DNA of 64,000 nucleotides, from the NCBI GenBank assembly GCA_963932465.1, contig OZ010796.1, forward strand, positions 73,907,974-73,971,973. The letters are read 5' to 3'. Below the pieces are notes generated by a model that saw nothing but the letters and a program-made list of their open reading frames with translations, had not been told where the DNA came from and did not search any database. A program made the translations under genes and the position numbers. Position 1 is the stretch's first letter; every line of letters begins with the position of its first letter. Positions 33,741 through 46,299 of the stretch are shown here, in pieces. This DNA comes from Maratus speciosus. Taxonomy: Eukaryota > Arthropoda > Arachnida > Araneae > Salticidae.

Positions 33741-34173
33741 TACTTAAGTATCCCATCCACTTTTTTATTTACCCCAGTGAAAGTTCGTTAAGTCCAATAA
33801 ATCTGTGGAGTATGTAACCATGTTTTTATATCAAACAGAACTATTTTTTTGTTGGTTTCTATAATTTTCTAATAATGTCACTTTGTCTTATGTACGCCTC
33901 TTCATCTGTATCGTAAAATTTCGAGATTTGGCTATCTCACTTGAGAAATTTGGTTTGATACCCGGCAACAGGCTTTTTGTAAATTTTATTATGTAATTTT
34001 AATAAGGTATTATATAATTTTCTTTATTGGGTCTTGAGTGGATCTCACCTAACTCTTAACTGGATCCCATATGGTCCAGTTATCCGTGATACATGTCCCA
34101 GTTACCCCATTATTGAAAAATGTATGAGGTAACTGGAACACCGGCCTAACATTTGAAACATAAAGTAAATATG
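33741..34173. other. Unassigned interval with ACTGG/CCAGT motifs
   Basis: GTCCAGTTATCC, CCCAGTTACCCC and GGTAACTGG (34070-34135) echo motifs at 29335-29440 and 30573-30640. May be the remainder of an element interrupted by two MITEs. No frame recognised. Confidence 0.35.
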
Positions 34174-35337
34174 TGGGGCATTCTCACAATCTTTTGACTT
34201 TTATGTCCCTGAATAATAATTTTTATTTTAATACAATTTTTTATGTTTTTTTTTTATTTCATACACTGGGGAACATCCCATTGCATGATTTCATAACAAT
34301 ATTAACGAGATAAATAAATTTTGGGCGATGTTGCGGGTCCAAATACCAGGAAAACTCCTATACCGTCCCGTGTCTCTGATGCTGATTTTCAAGCTAGGAG
34401 CTGTCTGCATAATATTGTTTCAATAAAAGTAATTCGATGTAATTTTTTCCGAAACTAGGATGATTGTTTTATATAAATATGTAGCAAAAAATTAACCTGC
34501 ACACATTTTTACGGTTGATATTATTTTTTTAACTCTGTCCCTAGGAAAACCCAGGCCGTCATCCTTACCGTCCCTCTTGCTAAACTTATACAGAAAATCA
34601 CTTCAGATGCAGCCACAGAATTTTTTTTAAGTTTTTTCTCATGCAGAAGTATGCTAGAGAAAGAATGTCCAAAATTCTTTGACAGGAAATTTACTGCAGA
34701 ATTTAAATCAGCATTTAAATATCAATTTCAAGATCGTAGCTTTATGGGTAGTCTCACCGGCGGCCCCAAGGTTTATTCCTCCACTTTTCGAGGTAAATAA
34801 AAAAAAAATTTAATTTAATCCAATGTTAACAACTGTTTCTAAAAATCAATGAACATCGTGGCTATCACTTAGTCTTAACATGATTTGCCAAAAAATGATG
34901 GCAATTTTCCTTACCGTTCCATCCTTACCGTCACTTTTTTTTCCCATTTCGTCCCTTTTTTCCTATACCATCCCCTTTTTTTTACCTTACCGTCCCTTCT
35001 TTAACACCCCATTAAGACAATGTTATACAAAAATTCTGTATTAAAAGTAATGCATTTTTATTATTTCTTATTTGAATGTTCTGTGGGTACTATGCAAATT
35101 CATTATAAGTAAAAATTTAGAAGAAAATAAAAAGTTATAGTGGTAAAATGGTAAGGAAAATTAAACTCGCAAGTTTAACTTAAACCTCAGTTAAATAAAA
35201 CATTTTTCGCTGCTGACCATTTTTTCTTTATTTTGAATCATTAAGGCATTCGTCTATCAGATTAAAATGTTATTTTAGCAAGTTTAATTTCACCAGATTT
35301 TTATTACCTAAAGTCAAAAGATTGTGAGAATGCCCCA
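34174..35337. mobile_element. TGGGGC-ended TIR element, copy B
   Basis: TGGGGCATTCTCACAATC and GATTGTGAGAATGCCCCA are a perfect terminal pair, better than in copy A. Collinear with 4292-5531 throughout, including CCTGCACACATTTTTACGG and several CCGTCCC boxes. 1164 bases, non-coding. Confidence 0.85.
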
Positions 35338-35362
35338 AGTATAGATACCTAATAATATAGTA

Positions 35363-36187
35363 GTGTGCAAAACTTAAGCAACAGTCACAAAATGATTGTT
35401 TTTGAACACGTGAATACTCAAAAGCAGATAATATAATTCAAATGAGAACTATCCCTACAGCAGAGATAGTCGATGTCACATCTTGTTCACGTCATACATA
35501 GTCACAAGTGACACAGTCACTACGGTGAAACAAAATATGGCATTTTTTATTCGTCTCATTATTACTCTAAATGATCGTCATATGGTGACTCCGCTGAGGA
35601 ATCACCGTGACTATTACTTGTAATGCGTATGAGTCACCAAGTGACATTTCAGTAAAGTCACCTTGTGATTCAGAACTGTCATATTCAGGCTGTCATATGA
35701 AAAGTCATTTTTGAAGTCACCGTAAGCATTGCATTGCGATGGGGCACCAAATAGTGTCACAATAAAGTCACGTGGTGACTTTCAGGTGACCAAAACTCTA
35801 CTGTGAAGTCACCATTGCACTCCTTTGTGAAAAGTCACCAGATGATTCCATTTTCTGTCGCTTGGGAACTCGTCACAAAGCTATCATGAGGACTTTACAA
35901 CGGAGTCTCCAAATGACGGTCACACTAGAGTCACAAGGTAACTTCATTTCAAAGTGACCTCATGACTCTTCACAAATCAGCACTGACTCAAAACAAGCAC
36001 TGACAAATCAGCACTGTTGTGACTGTGACTCTTGTGACCATTTGTGGTGACAAGGAGAGTTCATATAGACTGGCTGTACCGTTAGGGTAGTATCTATTTT
36101 CTACACTTGCTGTTTGTAGAATTTTCTTTTGAGCATTCACGTATTCAAAAATAAGCATTTTGTAACTGTTGTTTAAGTTTTGCACAC
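35363..36187. mobile_element. Tc1/mariner-type MITE with GTCAC-rich interior
   Basis: TA at 35361-35362 and 36188-36189; arms of about 65 bases, GTGTGCAAAACTTAA outward to CTCAAAAG, are inverted with about eight mismatches. The interior 35470-36055 is unlike the rest of the window: GTCAC or GTGAC about two dozen times, without fixed spacing. No transposase. Confidence 0.82.
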
Positions 36188-36189
36188 TA

Positions 36190-36596
36190 GTGTAGTAATG
36201 TATTTATATGCCTAATCTTAAAAAATAAAGATTGTTTAATAAAAGTACTTACCGCATTTTAATAAAAAGCCGATGAAGTTCAATCCAAATCGACGTTGTT
36301 TCTAAAAAAAACCCCAAATTTTCGGCAACCTATCGCAGCAAGTTATGATTGAGTTGACACACTTTGTTTTAAGAAGTAGAGATGGGGGTGCAATGTTAAA
36401 AGCTAAAACTTAAACATCAACGGTTTTATATAGTATAGCCTATGGCCCTGTTATCCCAGCTTACCTTAGTATGTGTCTTGATTTCATAGCATTCTTCCAT
36501 ACTTTGAACAAACGTAGACTTTGATGGATAACTACTCTTTAGAACAATAGTACTTTTACCATAATCCACGTTTTTGGTATTCCAGTAAAGTAAAAA
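36190..36596. other. Unassigned interval
   Basis: Nothing recognised between the MITE and the left arm of the 36.6-41.6 kb inverted pair. Confidence 0.3.
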
Positions 36597-37430
36597 AATC
36601 CCTGCCTGCTCGGGCCTGCAGGCGGAGGTAGATTTCGAAGTTAAGTAGTAAATTCACCAACAAAACTTAAATCAAGATCTTCACTAAGAATAAGCTCTAG
36701 AGAGCTAAACATTTTGTAAAAATTCTAATATACACGAATACATACACTATGTATATGGAATAGGTTTAAAAAATAGCTAAAACAAATTTAGAGAGCCTCA
36801 GAGTGTTAAAAAAAGCTAATATTTCCACTGTCTTGTTTTCATCATGTTTTAATACGTTTCTTCAAACTCACATGACGTTACATATTCACCTGCTGAGGTC
36901 CGTTTTATTTCCAATTTGATGCAATATATATATTTTTTTAATAAGTCAAACTATTTATTTCATTTTGAATTTTCATGCGGAAATTTTGCTCTAGAAAAAT
37001 TATGACGTAATATTCAATTTGTTTCAATTATTCAAACTATTAATTTAATTTAATTTTTCACGTGAAACCTTGCAATAGAAAAGCAATTGTTGTGGTGAGA
37101 ATTTTAATGCTTTTTTTTTTATTGTTGGCAACTGCTATAACGAAAAATATTTCTTTTTTCTTGTCATTGTTGTGTAAGAGCTGGTTTTATCAGAATCATG
37201 CTAAGGCGGTATTTAAAATTTTGAACCCTCCCCATTTCCATTCTCTTGGGCCGATTTCGCCCATTTTCAATCCCCGCCGAGATTTTAGCCATCTCAAAGT
37301 TGTTGGCGAGTTTGAAGACGATCCGTGTATAATTGCGACTTTTATCGTGCGGACAAAATTTAGTACATACATACATACATATATAAACTTTTTAGGTGGG
37401 GATAGTTTGGGGTTCCTGGGGTCCTATAAT
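36597..37430. repeat. Left arm of a 5-kb inverted pair
   Basis: Three blocks match the reverse complement of 40215-41560 in the same order: GGCGGAGGTAGATTTCGAAG (36620), AGCTGGTTTTATCAGAATC (37180), and the 37225-37430 block with CGATTT...CCCATTTTC, CGAGATTTTA and GGGGTCCTAT. A (CATA)n run lies at 37365-37380. May be two opposed copies of one unknown element or the ends of one large element. Confidence 0.55.
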
Positions 37431-37880
37431 GAAAAGTTATGAAGGAATTTTTCAAAAGTCGCACCATGGTAACGACTGCAATAGGTAGTATTTCTTACAA
37501 AATCTACCTAACATGAAATGTGGATTAGAAAGCATTGTTTTTTGGGGGTTTTTTTTTTTGTTTAAGAAGATGAGTTAATAATTAAGATAGTCGTACACAT
37601 AAACACTATAAACGATTAAAAAATGCAAAAAGGCCGTAGAAAACTCGATCTTTTTTGGAGCCATGCCATCTGAAACTGTCAGAATATCAGTCCACTCCAA
37701 CGATCCTGTTATGTGTTTCAGAAAATGCGGGAGAAAATCGGCATAATGTTAAGTTTAACAAAAGAAAAATACTATGAGTGGAAGTACTGTTATGGCATTT
37801 TTTATTTCATTTGTCCTGTATTCAATTGTCCCGTATTTCAGGAAAGAAAAGTGTCAAAATCGAACCGTAAACGAAGGGTT

Positions 37881-38303
37881 AAGGGTCCTGTCCCTGCCGA
37901 CGAAGACACTCACGAGCTAATGCTAATCTTATGGGGATGGATTTTTCTAATATCTCGTTTGCATTTCGACATTTTTAAATAATTTTTTTTTTTTTGCATT
38001 GGATAGCCGAGGTCCGTCTCTACAGCGCACCTTGGTTACTTTTTCGATTTTGGTCGCAGATATTTTTAATAAAGTTACTTTCATTTTCAAAACCGGTTCT
38101 GAAAATGAAAGTGTCATTCTAAAAAATATCTGCAACCAAAATCGAAAAAGTAACCAAGGTGCGCTGTAGAGACGGACCTCGGCTATCCAATGCAAAAAAA
38201 AATTATTTAAAAATGTCGAAATGCAAACGAGATATTAGAAAAATCCCTCCCCATAGGATTAGCATTAGCTCGCGAGTGGCCTCGCCGGCAGGGACAGGAC
38301 CCT
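37881..38303. repeat. Long near-perfect palindrome, copy 2
   Basis: Arms of about 205 bases, centred on AACCGGTT (38091-38098) with essentially no loop. Outer ends AAGGGTCCTGTCCCTGCCG and CGGCAGGGACAGGACCCTT are exact complements. A single strand would fold into a long hairpin. Relative of 18505-18866. Confidence 0.93.
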
Positions 38304-38705
38304 TTACCAACTATTAATCACCGTCGTCAGGCCATGTGACAGTTTTTTTTTTCTCTTTTGCAAAAGTGGCTTCACTGATGATCTGTTTTTATCAGAGTTT
38401 TCCCCAGGTGGGCTTCTGATGCAGAAGAACGCTTTTTAACACTTTCCAACTATGTTTATGTATGTTTATGATTTCGATTTGTCTGTCCGTACTCTAACTG
38501 GTGTCAATAGAGTCCGATTGCCAGAAATTCATAAATGCTATTAGGTATCACTATGGCATTTTCGGTATTAAAAATGAAGTGCCTTTACGATTCATTGAGA
38601 GGAACACTGAAAAGAATTCCGTTACATTACGGACTGTGGGAGGGAAATCATTTGCGGTGTATTTCAATGGTATTGCACTATTTTAAACATACTGAAATTC
38701 ATGTA
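38304..38705. other. Unassigned interval
   Basis: Two short overlapping forward frames near 38501-38735 have no family signature and no splice support. No repeat recognised. Confidence 0.3.
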
Positions 38706-39596
38706 GGGGAAAGTAGGGGAATGGCACTCACTTAAGGGAAAACATGAATAGCTAGTCAAATTTAAAAAAATAAATAAATAAATATTTTATTAACGAAGTA
38801 TAACTCCAAAGCATAAGGAACAGTTTGCAATCAACTAATTTGCATAAAAGTTTTAGGAATTTTTTTAATAGTTTTATTTAAATAACCATCGATTGAGCGG
38901 TAATGCCCGACATTGTAGGGTAATTGCGCTCAGAGTTTGAATACAACACTTAAGTAAGACAAAAGTCACATATGTAGTTGTGTGGGTTGTTCACACCACT
39001 GCAGACTTTTTGCGACCACTTTACACATATTGTTTTACACATATAGCGGGCTACGTTTTTTAAAGTTAGGTTTTTTGATTTTCACCACTTTTTTGAAAAC
39101 GTAAAATTCTCCTTGTTTAATGACATATTAATTAAGGCAAAAACAGGGGAAAATTACCATTTCAAAAAAGTGGTGTTAATCAATAAATTTCAATTTTAAA
39201 AAAAGTTGCCCACTGGCAACACTTCTTCTGGAATTCCACGCGAGCGGCATTACCCGTTATCGACATGTTGGGTTTTAATGCATTATAACGTGCGTAACAA
39301 CACACTAGAAAAATAAATAAAAGCATGAAAGTACAGCCAAATGTATATATTTTGTAGACATAATGAGTAAATTAATATTTGAAAATAAGAGGGTACACTT
39401 ACCTTCAAGTTAGATGTTGCAGAATTTTATAATAAAATAAATATACTTTCCTTCCGACGGTCACTCTATCCTTACTGGGAACTTACGATGAAGTTCGCTA
39501 GGTGCCGGTACCGATCGTATGTTTTCAATTCTATTCTGTTTAGAGATATTGGGTGAGCGGGATTTCCTTTTTGAACGTCATTACCCTACTTTCCCC
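38706..39596. mobile_element. TA|GGG MITE, GGGGAAAGTAGGGGAATGGC ends
   Basis: Left GGGGAAAGTAGGGGAATGGC, right CATTACCCTACTTTCCCC, TA on each side. Internal boxes GGTAATTGCGCTC, GGTAATGCCCG and GGCATTACCCG recur in both halves. 891 bases, no coding. Confidence 0.85.
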
Positions 39597-40214
39597 TATA
39601 TCACTTAAGTGTACTACACAGTACCTACTGTAGAATAAGATGTTCACAGAATGTATCGTTCATTGACAGGAACTCGCAGAAGAATTTGGCTACAGAAGAA
39701 ATTGAGCAATAATTGAACTAATTGAACAATAATTGCTGGAAGTGCGTTTTTAGTGGTGACACGCGTTTAAATTGAACTATTTTTTAAATATTACTTGGTG
39801 TATATAAGTTGCATAGATCCTATACAGGGGTGCACAAAAGTTATCAAGTACATTTTGTTTATTCACGGAAATGGCTGATGTGGAAATTTCAACTATGCTA
39901 CTCGTTTAACTGAACTAACTTTTTGCATATTAAGTAGTATACATACAAATCTATAGATCCTATAACAGAGCTCCACAAAAAAATCGAATATTTCCGACTA
40001 TTGATACTAATAACAACAGAAATTCGATTTTCTGCTTTATGCGTTTTTGCCAATTATTTAATACTTTCACCTTAATAATTTGTGAAGTTTTGTTGCAGTA
40101 TTCTGAATGAGTTGGTAAGTGTTTCATAATCTATGCTGGACGAATGATTTTTTGTGTTTTTGTTATATCCTGACGAGATCTTTTTAGATAGATTTCGTAT
40201 GAAATACTACCTAT
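39597..40214. repeat. Degenerate duplication
   Basis: Two loosely matching segments of about 150 bases (39765-39835 and 39900-39975) share CGTTTAA.TTGAACTA, TAGATCCTATA.CAG and CACAAAA. Otherwise unassigned. Confidence 0.4.
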
Positions 40215-41560
40215 TGGCGTCGTTCCTATGTTGGAATTTCTGAAACATTTTTGCAGATCTACACCGATCATGACCCCTAGAACCCAAACCACCCTCAGTA
40301 AAAAACTTTATATATCACTTTCTTCTGGACACGATAACTTCTACAATTCTGCACAAATCTCTTCCAAACTAATACATAAAATCAAGGGGCATAAAATCTC
40401 GGACAAGATCGTGAATGGGCAAAATCGGACCGAGGGGATGGAAATAGGGACGGGTTTTGTGAAAACCGAAAAACCCCCATAACTTCTTAATTTTTGTACA
40501 TATAAATCAGTTTAAAGTTTTTATTACTTCAAAAAATAGGACCAAAAATTTATGTATCGCAGATTTTTGATAAAATTAAAAATGGGCCCAAGGGGCGCAA
40601 AAAATAGGGTTTTTGGGAGAAAGAAAATCCTAACTTCGTCAATTCTCAAGATATCAAATCCAATTAATTTTATTATAAATCTCCTTAATATTATTCACAA
40701 GTTTTCGATAGGACCAATTAGTACCGCAAAAAAATTTAAAAACGAAAATAAAAAGGGGAAGTTGAAGAAGAAAAAAAATCCACAACTCCGTCAATTCACA
40801 AGATATAAAATCCCCATGAATTTATCATATATCTTCTTAATATTGTCTTCAACATTTATATTGACAAGTTTTTGATAGGACAAATCCTTACAGCAAAAAC
40901 AAATTAAAAATACATAGCGGTTGAAGAAAAAAATCACCTTATTAAGGGTGTACTCAAATCCAAACTGCTTATTTTCTGACTCATTTTTAAATTCATTTTT
41001 GCTCTCAAACGCATCCAGTTGATAGATTCTCTTCTTCAGAAACTATATAATGTACCGTTATGATCGATTTTTTGATAGAGGCAGAATATATTTCAAAATA
41101 TGTTGTCAAAGTGGGCATTTTGAACAGAATTTCCAGAAGCGATTGTGTTAGAAACGAAAAATATTGCCCTACTGAGAAAATAATTGTTTATTAATCAAGT
41201 TTCAATTAATTGAAAGAAAAATAAAAACTCATATCGCTTATAAATCTTTTCAAAAATCACGTCAGCAAGTTTCGTATTTTTTCTATTAAAAATGAATCTG
41301 AAAATGTGCCAGAAAATTTCGAATTGTTGAGCATGGAAATGTATTTTTTTTAATACCGCCTTAACAGGATTCTGATAAAACCAGCTATTAGATAAAAGTG
41401 AAATTAAAAACTCGTGAAAAGCGCCCAGATAAAACTGTTAAAGTGGATTTATATCTAACATGATTTTTGGTTGTGCAGTTACCATTATTTGGTTGTGCAG
41501 TTTTTGGTTGTGTAACTTCGAAATCTACCTCCGCCTGTAGGCCGGGCCGGCAGGGATTTT
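40215..41560. repeat. Right arm of the 5-kb inverted pair
   Basis: Reverse-complement counterpart of 36597-37430; see that entry. It additionally holds the TTAA MITE 40942-41364, which partly explains its greater length. Ends with CTACCTCCGCCTG and GGCAGGGATTTTT. Confidence 0.55.
40942..41364. mobile_element. TTAA MITE, GGGTGTATTC family (copy 1)
   Basis: TTAA at 40942-40945 and 41361-41364; ends GGGTGTACTC and AATACCGCC. Total 423 bases including both TTAA, the same length as the copy at 48926-49348, to which it is inverted. Shared blocks: CTGACTCATTTTTAAATTC and GAAAATGTGCCAGAAAATTT-like sequence. Confidence 0.8.
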
Positions 41561-41706
41561 TGGATTTCAAAAGGTACTTTTAATATTTAAAAGTTAGGTT
41601 ACTCTTTTCAAGCCACACAATAAGTCAGTTTTTACGATGCAAGCAATGTTTTTAGTACTAAAGGCAGTAAGTGTACAATATAAAAAACATTCCCTTTTAT
41701 TAAGTA

Positions 41707-42963
41707 GGGGAGATTGGGCGCATGTGACTATTTCTCAAAATTGTTATGAGCTATTGAAACAAAAATTGATTTATATGAATATTTACACTTTGTCTGTTCT
41801 TTTGGTGAAACTTTTGGATGCATTTATAAAGAATTTCTAACTTATATCATCCTTCTAAAAAATTTCTAAATTTGTTCACATGTGCCCGGTGGAGGGGTAG
41901 TTGTGAACATATCTGGGGCACATGTGAACACATGCATGAATAAGACAAAAATAACTTTTTGTAAATAAAAACTGTGTTAAAAACTAATTAGATGCCCTCT
42001 TTCTAGTTGTTTGAATAAATCAATAAATGTTTCAGCACAGATACAAGAAATTATTCGTAAAAGTATACACTAATATACCTAATCCTTTTGAGTCAAGCAT
42101 AGCAAAATTGTGTTCCTTATAAATAAGTTATTGAATAATTCTGTTATTGTGTTTTTACTTTTTTCTAAATGTTATGCAATGTGTATAACAAAATTCTGCA
42201 TCATGGTTTTAAAAATTGATAAAGTTGCGATATAAAAAATTGGTGATTATCACAGTACTACTTATAACTTTTTTCGGCCAACTAAATTACACTTTCATAA
42301 AATACAATATCTTACAAATACTTTAATATGGGCTAAGAAAAAATAAATGCGTTTTAAACTGAAAATCATTAAATAATAAAAAATAAACATATTGGTTTTT
42401 ACAGAAAGCCACCACTTTTAGTTGTTATCTAACTTCCAGTAAATTAAAACTGTGAAGCAATCCTAAAAACATTGAATTTATAGCCCAATGTTTGACAATG
42501 GTAATCAATTTTTTTTAATGCATTCACAGACTGAAAAAATATATTCATAATCTAAAATTGAAAATTTGGGCACTTATGAACTGTTCACATCTGCCCCTAT
42601 ATGTCTGTTCACAAGTGCCCAATCTACCAACTAAGGACTAACTTATAAAAAAAAAAAAAAAAGATATTTTTAATTGAAATAAGGAAACAAAACTTTTCGT
42701 AGACTTACCTAATTAATGCCACTATAGAATGCATTGCTGATTTTAATGAATGACTTTTTACTGCAATAACTTTAGAAGACTTTTTTACTTAACACCTTCT
42801 AAAACAAACAAATTACAACAACCAGAAATCAAAATGGCTCATTGTTCTGAAAACTCAGTGAAAATATGGTACCAGTACTGTCATCTATTGGTAATTTTTT
42901 GAATTTTTTAATTTCAGATTATCTGAGTGAAATATGTACTGACTTCATGTGCCCCCTCTCCCC
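41707..42963. mobile_element. TA|GGG MITE, GGGCACATGTGAAC family (copy 2)
   Basis: Ends GGGGAGATTGGGCGCATGTG and ATGTGCCCCCTCTCCCC. Collinear with 29603-30542 apart from an extra stretch of about 315 bases (42096-42410), which has no clear ends of its own, so insertion here or deletion in the sibling are both possible. TA flanked. Confidence 0.87.
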
Positions 42964-43430
42964 TACGTCATGAAAAGCTTTTACTTATTTTTAAATCAAT
43001 TTGTTCGTACAGTCTGGTTTCATTCACTCATTTCAACATTTTATCAATAAATGTACTTTGTCCATAAAAGGGTAGAAAGGCCTTTTTGCATATTTTTCAT
43101 TGTCGTATCTTAACGAAATCTCGTTAGAATGTACTACCATGTCTAAATTTATTTTAAACAAAAAATTTGATATTTTAGTCATTTCTCGCAAAATGTCCCC
43201 TTCAGGTCAGAAAAGAAAGACATGTCGTCACTCATTAATTTGTTCCCCTGATACACGTTATTCACTCGCTCATCGCAAAATTCCGTTATAACTTTTGGTG
43301 AAATTTAATTTGGTGAAAGTGATTACCTAATTATAAATATAAAATGTGGTTTTCGCCATCAGAAAGTAAGACGTCAGGTGCAGAGGTCGTGCGTGATCAA
43401 AAATTATTAGCCTACATTTAAATTTTTTTT
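42964..43430. other. Unassigned interval
   Basis: A 63-codon forward frame (43100-43291) has no recognisable features. No repeat boundary seen. Confidence 0.3.
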
Positions 43431-43925
43431 AACAAGTCTGAAATTGTACGTCAAACGTGGCAAATGAGGTGCATTCGTACTGTAACTATAGTTTTAAAAA
43501 TATATCTTGGTGCCATAACTGTTCCACTTTTATGCAAAAATGCATGAATGCAAAATTGATTACGATTATATATATATTAAATTCAGTAATACGGAAATAA
43601 TAGGACTCCATCTTAAATAGGACGTGATCACTTTGGTGACCTAGAATCATGACTTATCATAGGATATCATTGAATTCATGACACGTAGGATAGGATTGAA
43701 TAGAATGAAGAAAACTTTTATGACTATCTTTTTAAGTTTTGATTCGATTTTCATAAAATTTGAAAGGACTCGACAAAATTCTGCAACGACTAATATATAT
43801 ATATATATATAAAATTTCAAATCATTCGGCTGCGTAGTTTTTGCGCTGTTGTATGCGGACAGACAGACGGACGGACCAAGACGACGACTATAGGTACTAC
43901 GTATTTATAATCCCGAACAAACGCG
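43431..43925 (+). repeat. AGGTGCGTTCGTA-family repeat
   Basis: AACAAGTCTGAAATTG start; tag GACAGACAGACGGACGG near 43859; ends CCCGAACAAACG. A TA microsatellite (43793-43810) has expanded within it. Confidence 0.78.
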
Positions 43926-44060
43926 ATAAACGTCGAAATTTTTACTTGGACAAAAATTTAAACTTCGTCTTCTTAAAAATGCTTGACACGTAGGAAGATA
44001 ATTTTTGAAAACGCACTCTATCTGCACCTGACGTCTACTTTCGGATGGAGAAAATGTTAT

Positions 44061-44578
44061 TTAACCCTTAAATGCCCGATTTTTCAAAAATCATTGTAAT
44101 AATGTTTTTCGGCTTTCATTTTTTAAATAAATCATGGGAAAAATACTTTAAAAAATCATATTTTGTTTTAAGTATGGTTTACGTCTAAAAAACAGTTTGT
44201 TACTAATGAGCAATACTGGTCTTTAATTGAAAAAATAATTTTCCTTGATAAAATTCTATAATATTAAACACACAAGAATTTTAGTAATTATAATAAGAAA
44301 TAAATTTTACTTGCTCACAGCAGAACAAAATAGGGTATTTCGCAAGCTTCCAAACAAAACAAAAAGAACAAGTAGCAACAATTGAAAAAATAAATCTATC
44401 TTTATTCTTAAACAGCACAAGTGTTGCCATCTACATGTTGAAAATCGATTTAATAATATTTTCAGAATGTATTTTATTGGTAACATTAGGCATTATAGTT
44501 TCAATATTATTCTAATAGTATTTTAGAGCCTAAATTGGGTATGTTGCCGAAAAGCAACACCCGGCATTTAAGGGTTAA
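44061..44578. mobile_element. TTAA MITE, CCCTTAAATGCCCG ends (uninterrupted copy)
   Basis: TTAA at 44061-44064 and 44575-44578; ends CCCTTAAATGCCCG and CCGGCATTTAAGGG are inverted. Near the right end, TTGCCGAAAAGCAA can form a small hairpin. It contains GTGTTTAATATTATAG (as complement, near 44265), the empty site of the nested insertion in its relative at 60486-61827. Confidence 0.9.
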
Positions 44579-45722
44579 TATTTATTTTAGGTATTGAATC
44601 ACCTCATTATTAAATTTTCTCGTAGGTTAACAGAAAATTTCGTCATCGGTGAAATCCCGCCCGAATGATATGGATTGTAAGTACAGGAGAGTCGTAGGAT
44701 ATAAAACTCTTCTATTAGAACTTAACGAAATAGAAAATTTGCCGAAAACTCCATATAGGGTTGGTGAGGCTAAAGACACGCTCTTTCCATAAATTTTTAT
44801 TTTGAATGAACACATTGGTCTAAATTTGTTGGATGGCTGAATAAAATATTATATTAGAACTTCACTCAGTATCATCATCTGCTTAGATTCTGTCAAATTA
44901 TAATTTCGCAAGATATTACAATTTTTTAAAAACATTGCTCTGCATGTCTTTTCCCTCTGGATTGGGGCAAAAACCCGCAGTGAAGGGGCGAAGCCCCGTT
45001 GTGTTTAAACGGCCAACTGAAAGTTTACAGAAATACAATCGAGATAAACTACACGGCAATTTAGAAGCTAAAAAGTTTCAGTTCTTCACTGAATTTTTGG
45101 ATTTGTAAACATTTTCAGTATTATCTCAACAATTACGTGAATTTTTAAAAACATTTCATCGAAAATGATAAATTGAAACCTCATTTTCTCTGTACGGAAT
45201 GAAACTTTCTTCATGTGTTATCAACACACAACTGGTTACGATTGAAGCCTAACTGTCGACTACTGTTTAACATTGAAAAAAAAAACGCTGTGTCCATATT
45301 AAATCAGCCGGTGCTTGTTTTTGCCCCTTGCGTGTTTTTACCCTGACCTACCCTATATATAGTCACATTTTTATATTTCTTACCCTTTTACCATAGTTAC
45401 TAAAAATATTATTTTTGTACTAACCTTTTTTTTTTCACAAAAATAAAAATTGCGCCTAATGGTCTTAAAATACGATCTATCAAATGTCCCAACCGACTCG
45501 TGTCCACAAAAGGAAAATAATTGACCGACGATAAAAATTCACCCTATACTCTTACAGCAAATCTAATTGCGATTTGTTCTTAAAAGAGTAAGAGAAATAA
45601 CAGAACTTTGCCAGAGAAGAAAAACAAACGCAGTATATCAAAATACAAAGAGTAGTGTTACATTTTCTTTGAAAATGAAAATTGTGTTTTAGTGCTTAAA
45701 AGAGCAGAAATGTTTGCATAGT
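44579..45722. other. Unassigned interval
   Basis: No gene or repeat boundary. GGGGCGAAGCCCCG (about 44985) is an isolated GC-rich palindrome. Confidence 0.35.
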
Positions 45723-45907
45723 GAGATAAAAATATAATTTATTCTTCGAAATTAACCCTCAGTTGGTGTTTTGGCGTATTTAGTCGTGTCTTTCTTCCGT
45801 GACCAGTAAGATTGAGATAAAAATATAATTTATTCTTCGAAATTAACCCTTAGTTGGTGTTTTGGCGTATTTAGTCGTGTCATTTCTTCCTCGACCAGTA
45901 AGATTCA
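45723..45907. repeat. Tandem duplication of 91 bp
   Basis: GAGATAAAAATATAATTTAT to GACCAGTAAGATT occurs twice in a row (45723-45813 and 45814-45907) with about four differences. Recent local duplication. Confidence 0.93.
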
Positions 45908-46299
45908 GATAAAAATAATAAAGCTTATACGTGATATTCGGACTGGTTTATTCAACTGACAATTAAAATACCATTGTTTTTATAAAAAAAACCGCTTTGT
46001 TTGTTTCTAAGTTATAATGCTAACTGCAGACTAATTGGTACACCATGACGCTCGTTGCTCACAACAATTTTGCGAAACCATTTAATTGTTAATAGAACAT
46101 AATTTTACCCCAAATAAAGAAGGAAAATCATGCGTTGAGTATAGAATAAAACTATTTTCAATATTTCCAGAGTACTTTATCAAAACTTCACTATTTTATA
46201 AGGCAAAAAAGATATCTAAGTAAACAATTTAGAAAACGCGCAACACATTTAAAAACCAGATTTAAGCAGTCGCCGTCCATGGCTTGAAAGTGTACTCTA

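Noticed and set aside
37062..37442. 126-codon forward frame starting with a hydrophobic stretch
   Set aside because: Lies in a repeated block found inverted at 40215-40480 where the frame is not conserved.
38501..38735. Two overlapping short frames with ordinary codon content
   Set aside because: No family motif, no splice signals that would define an exon, and they overlap each other in different frames.
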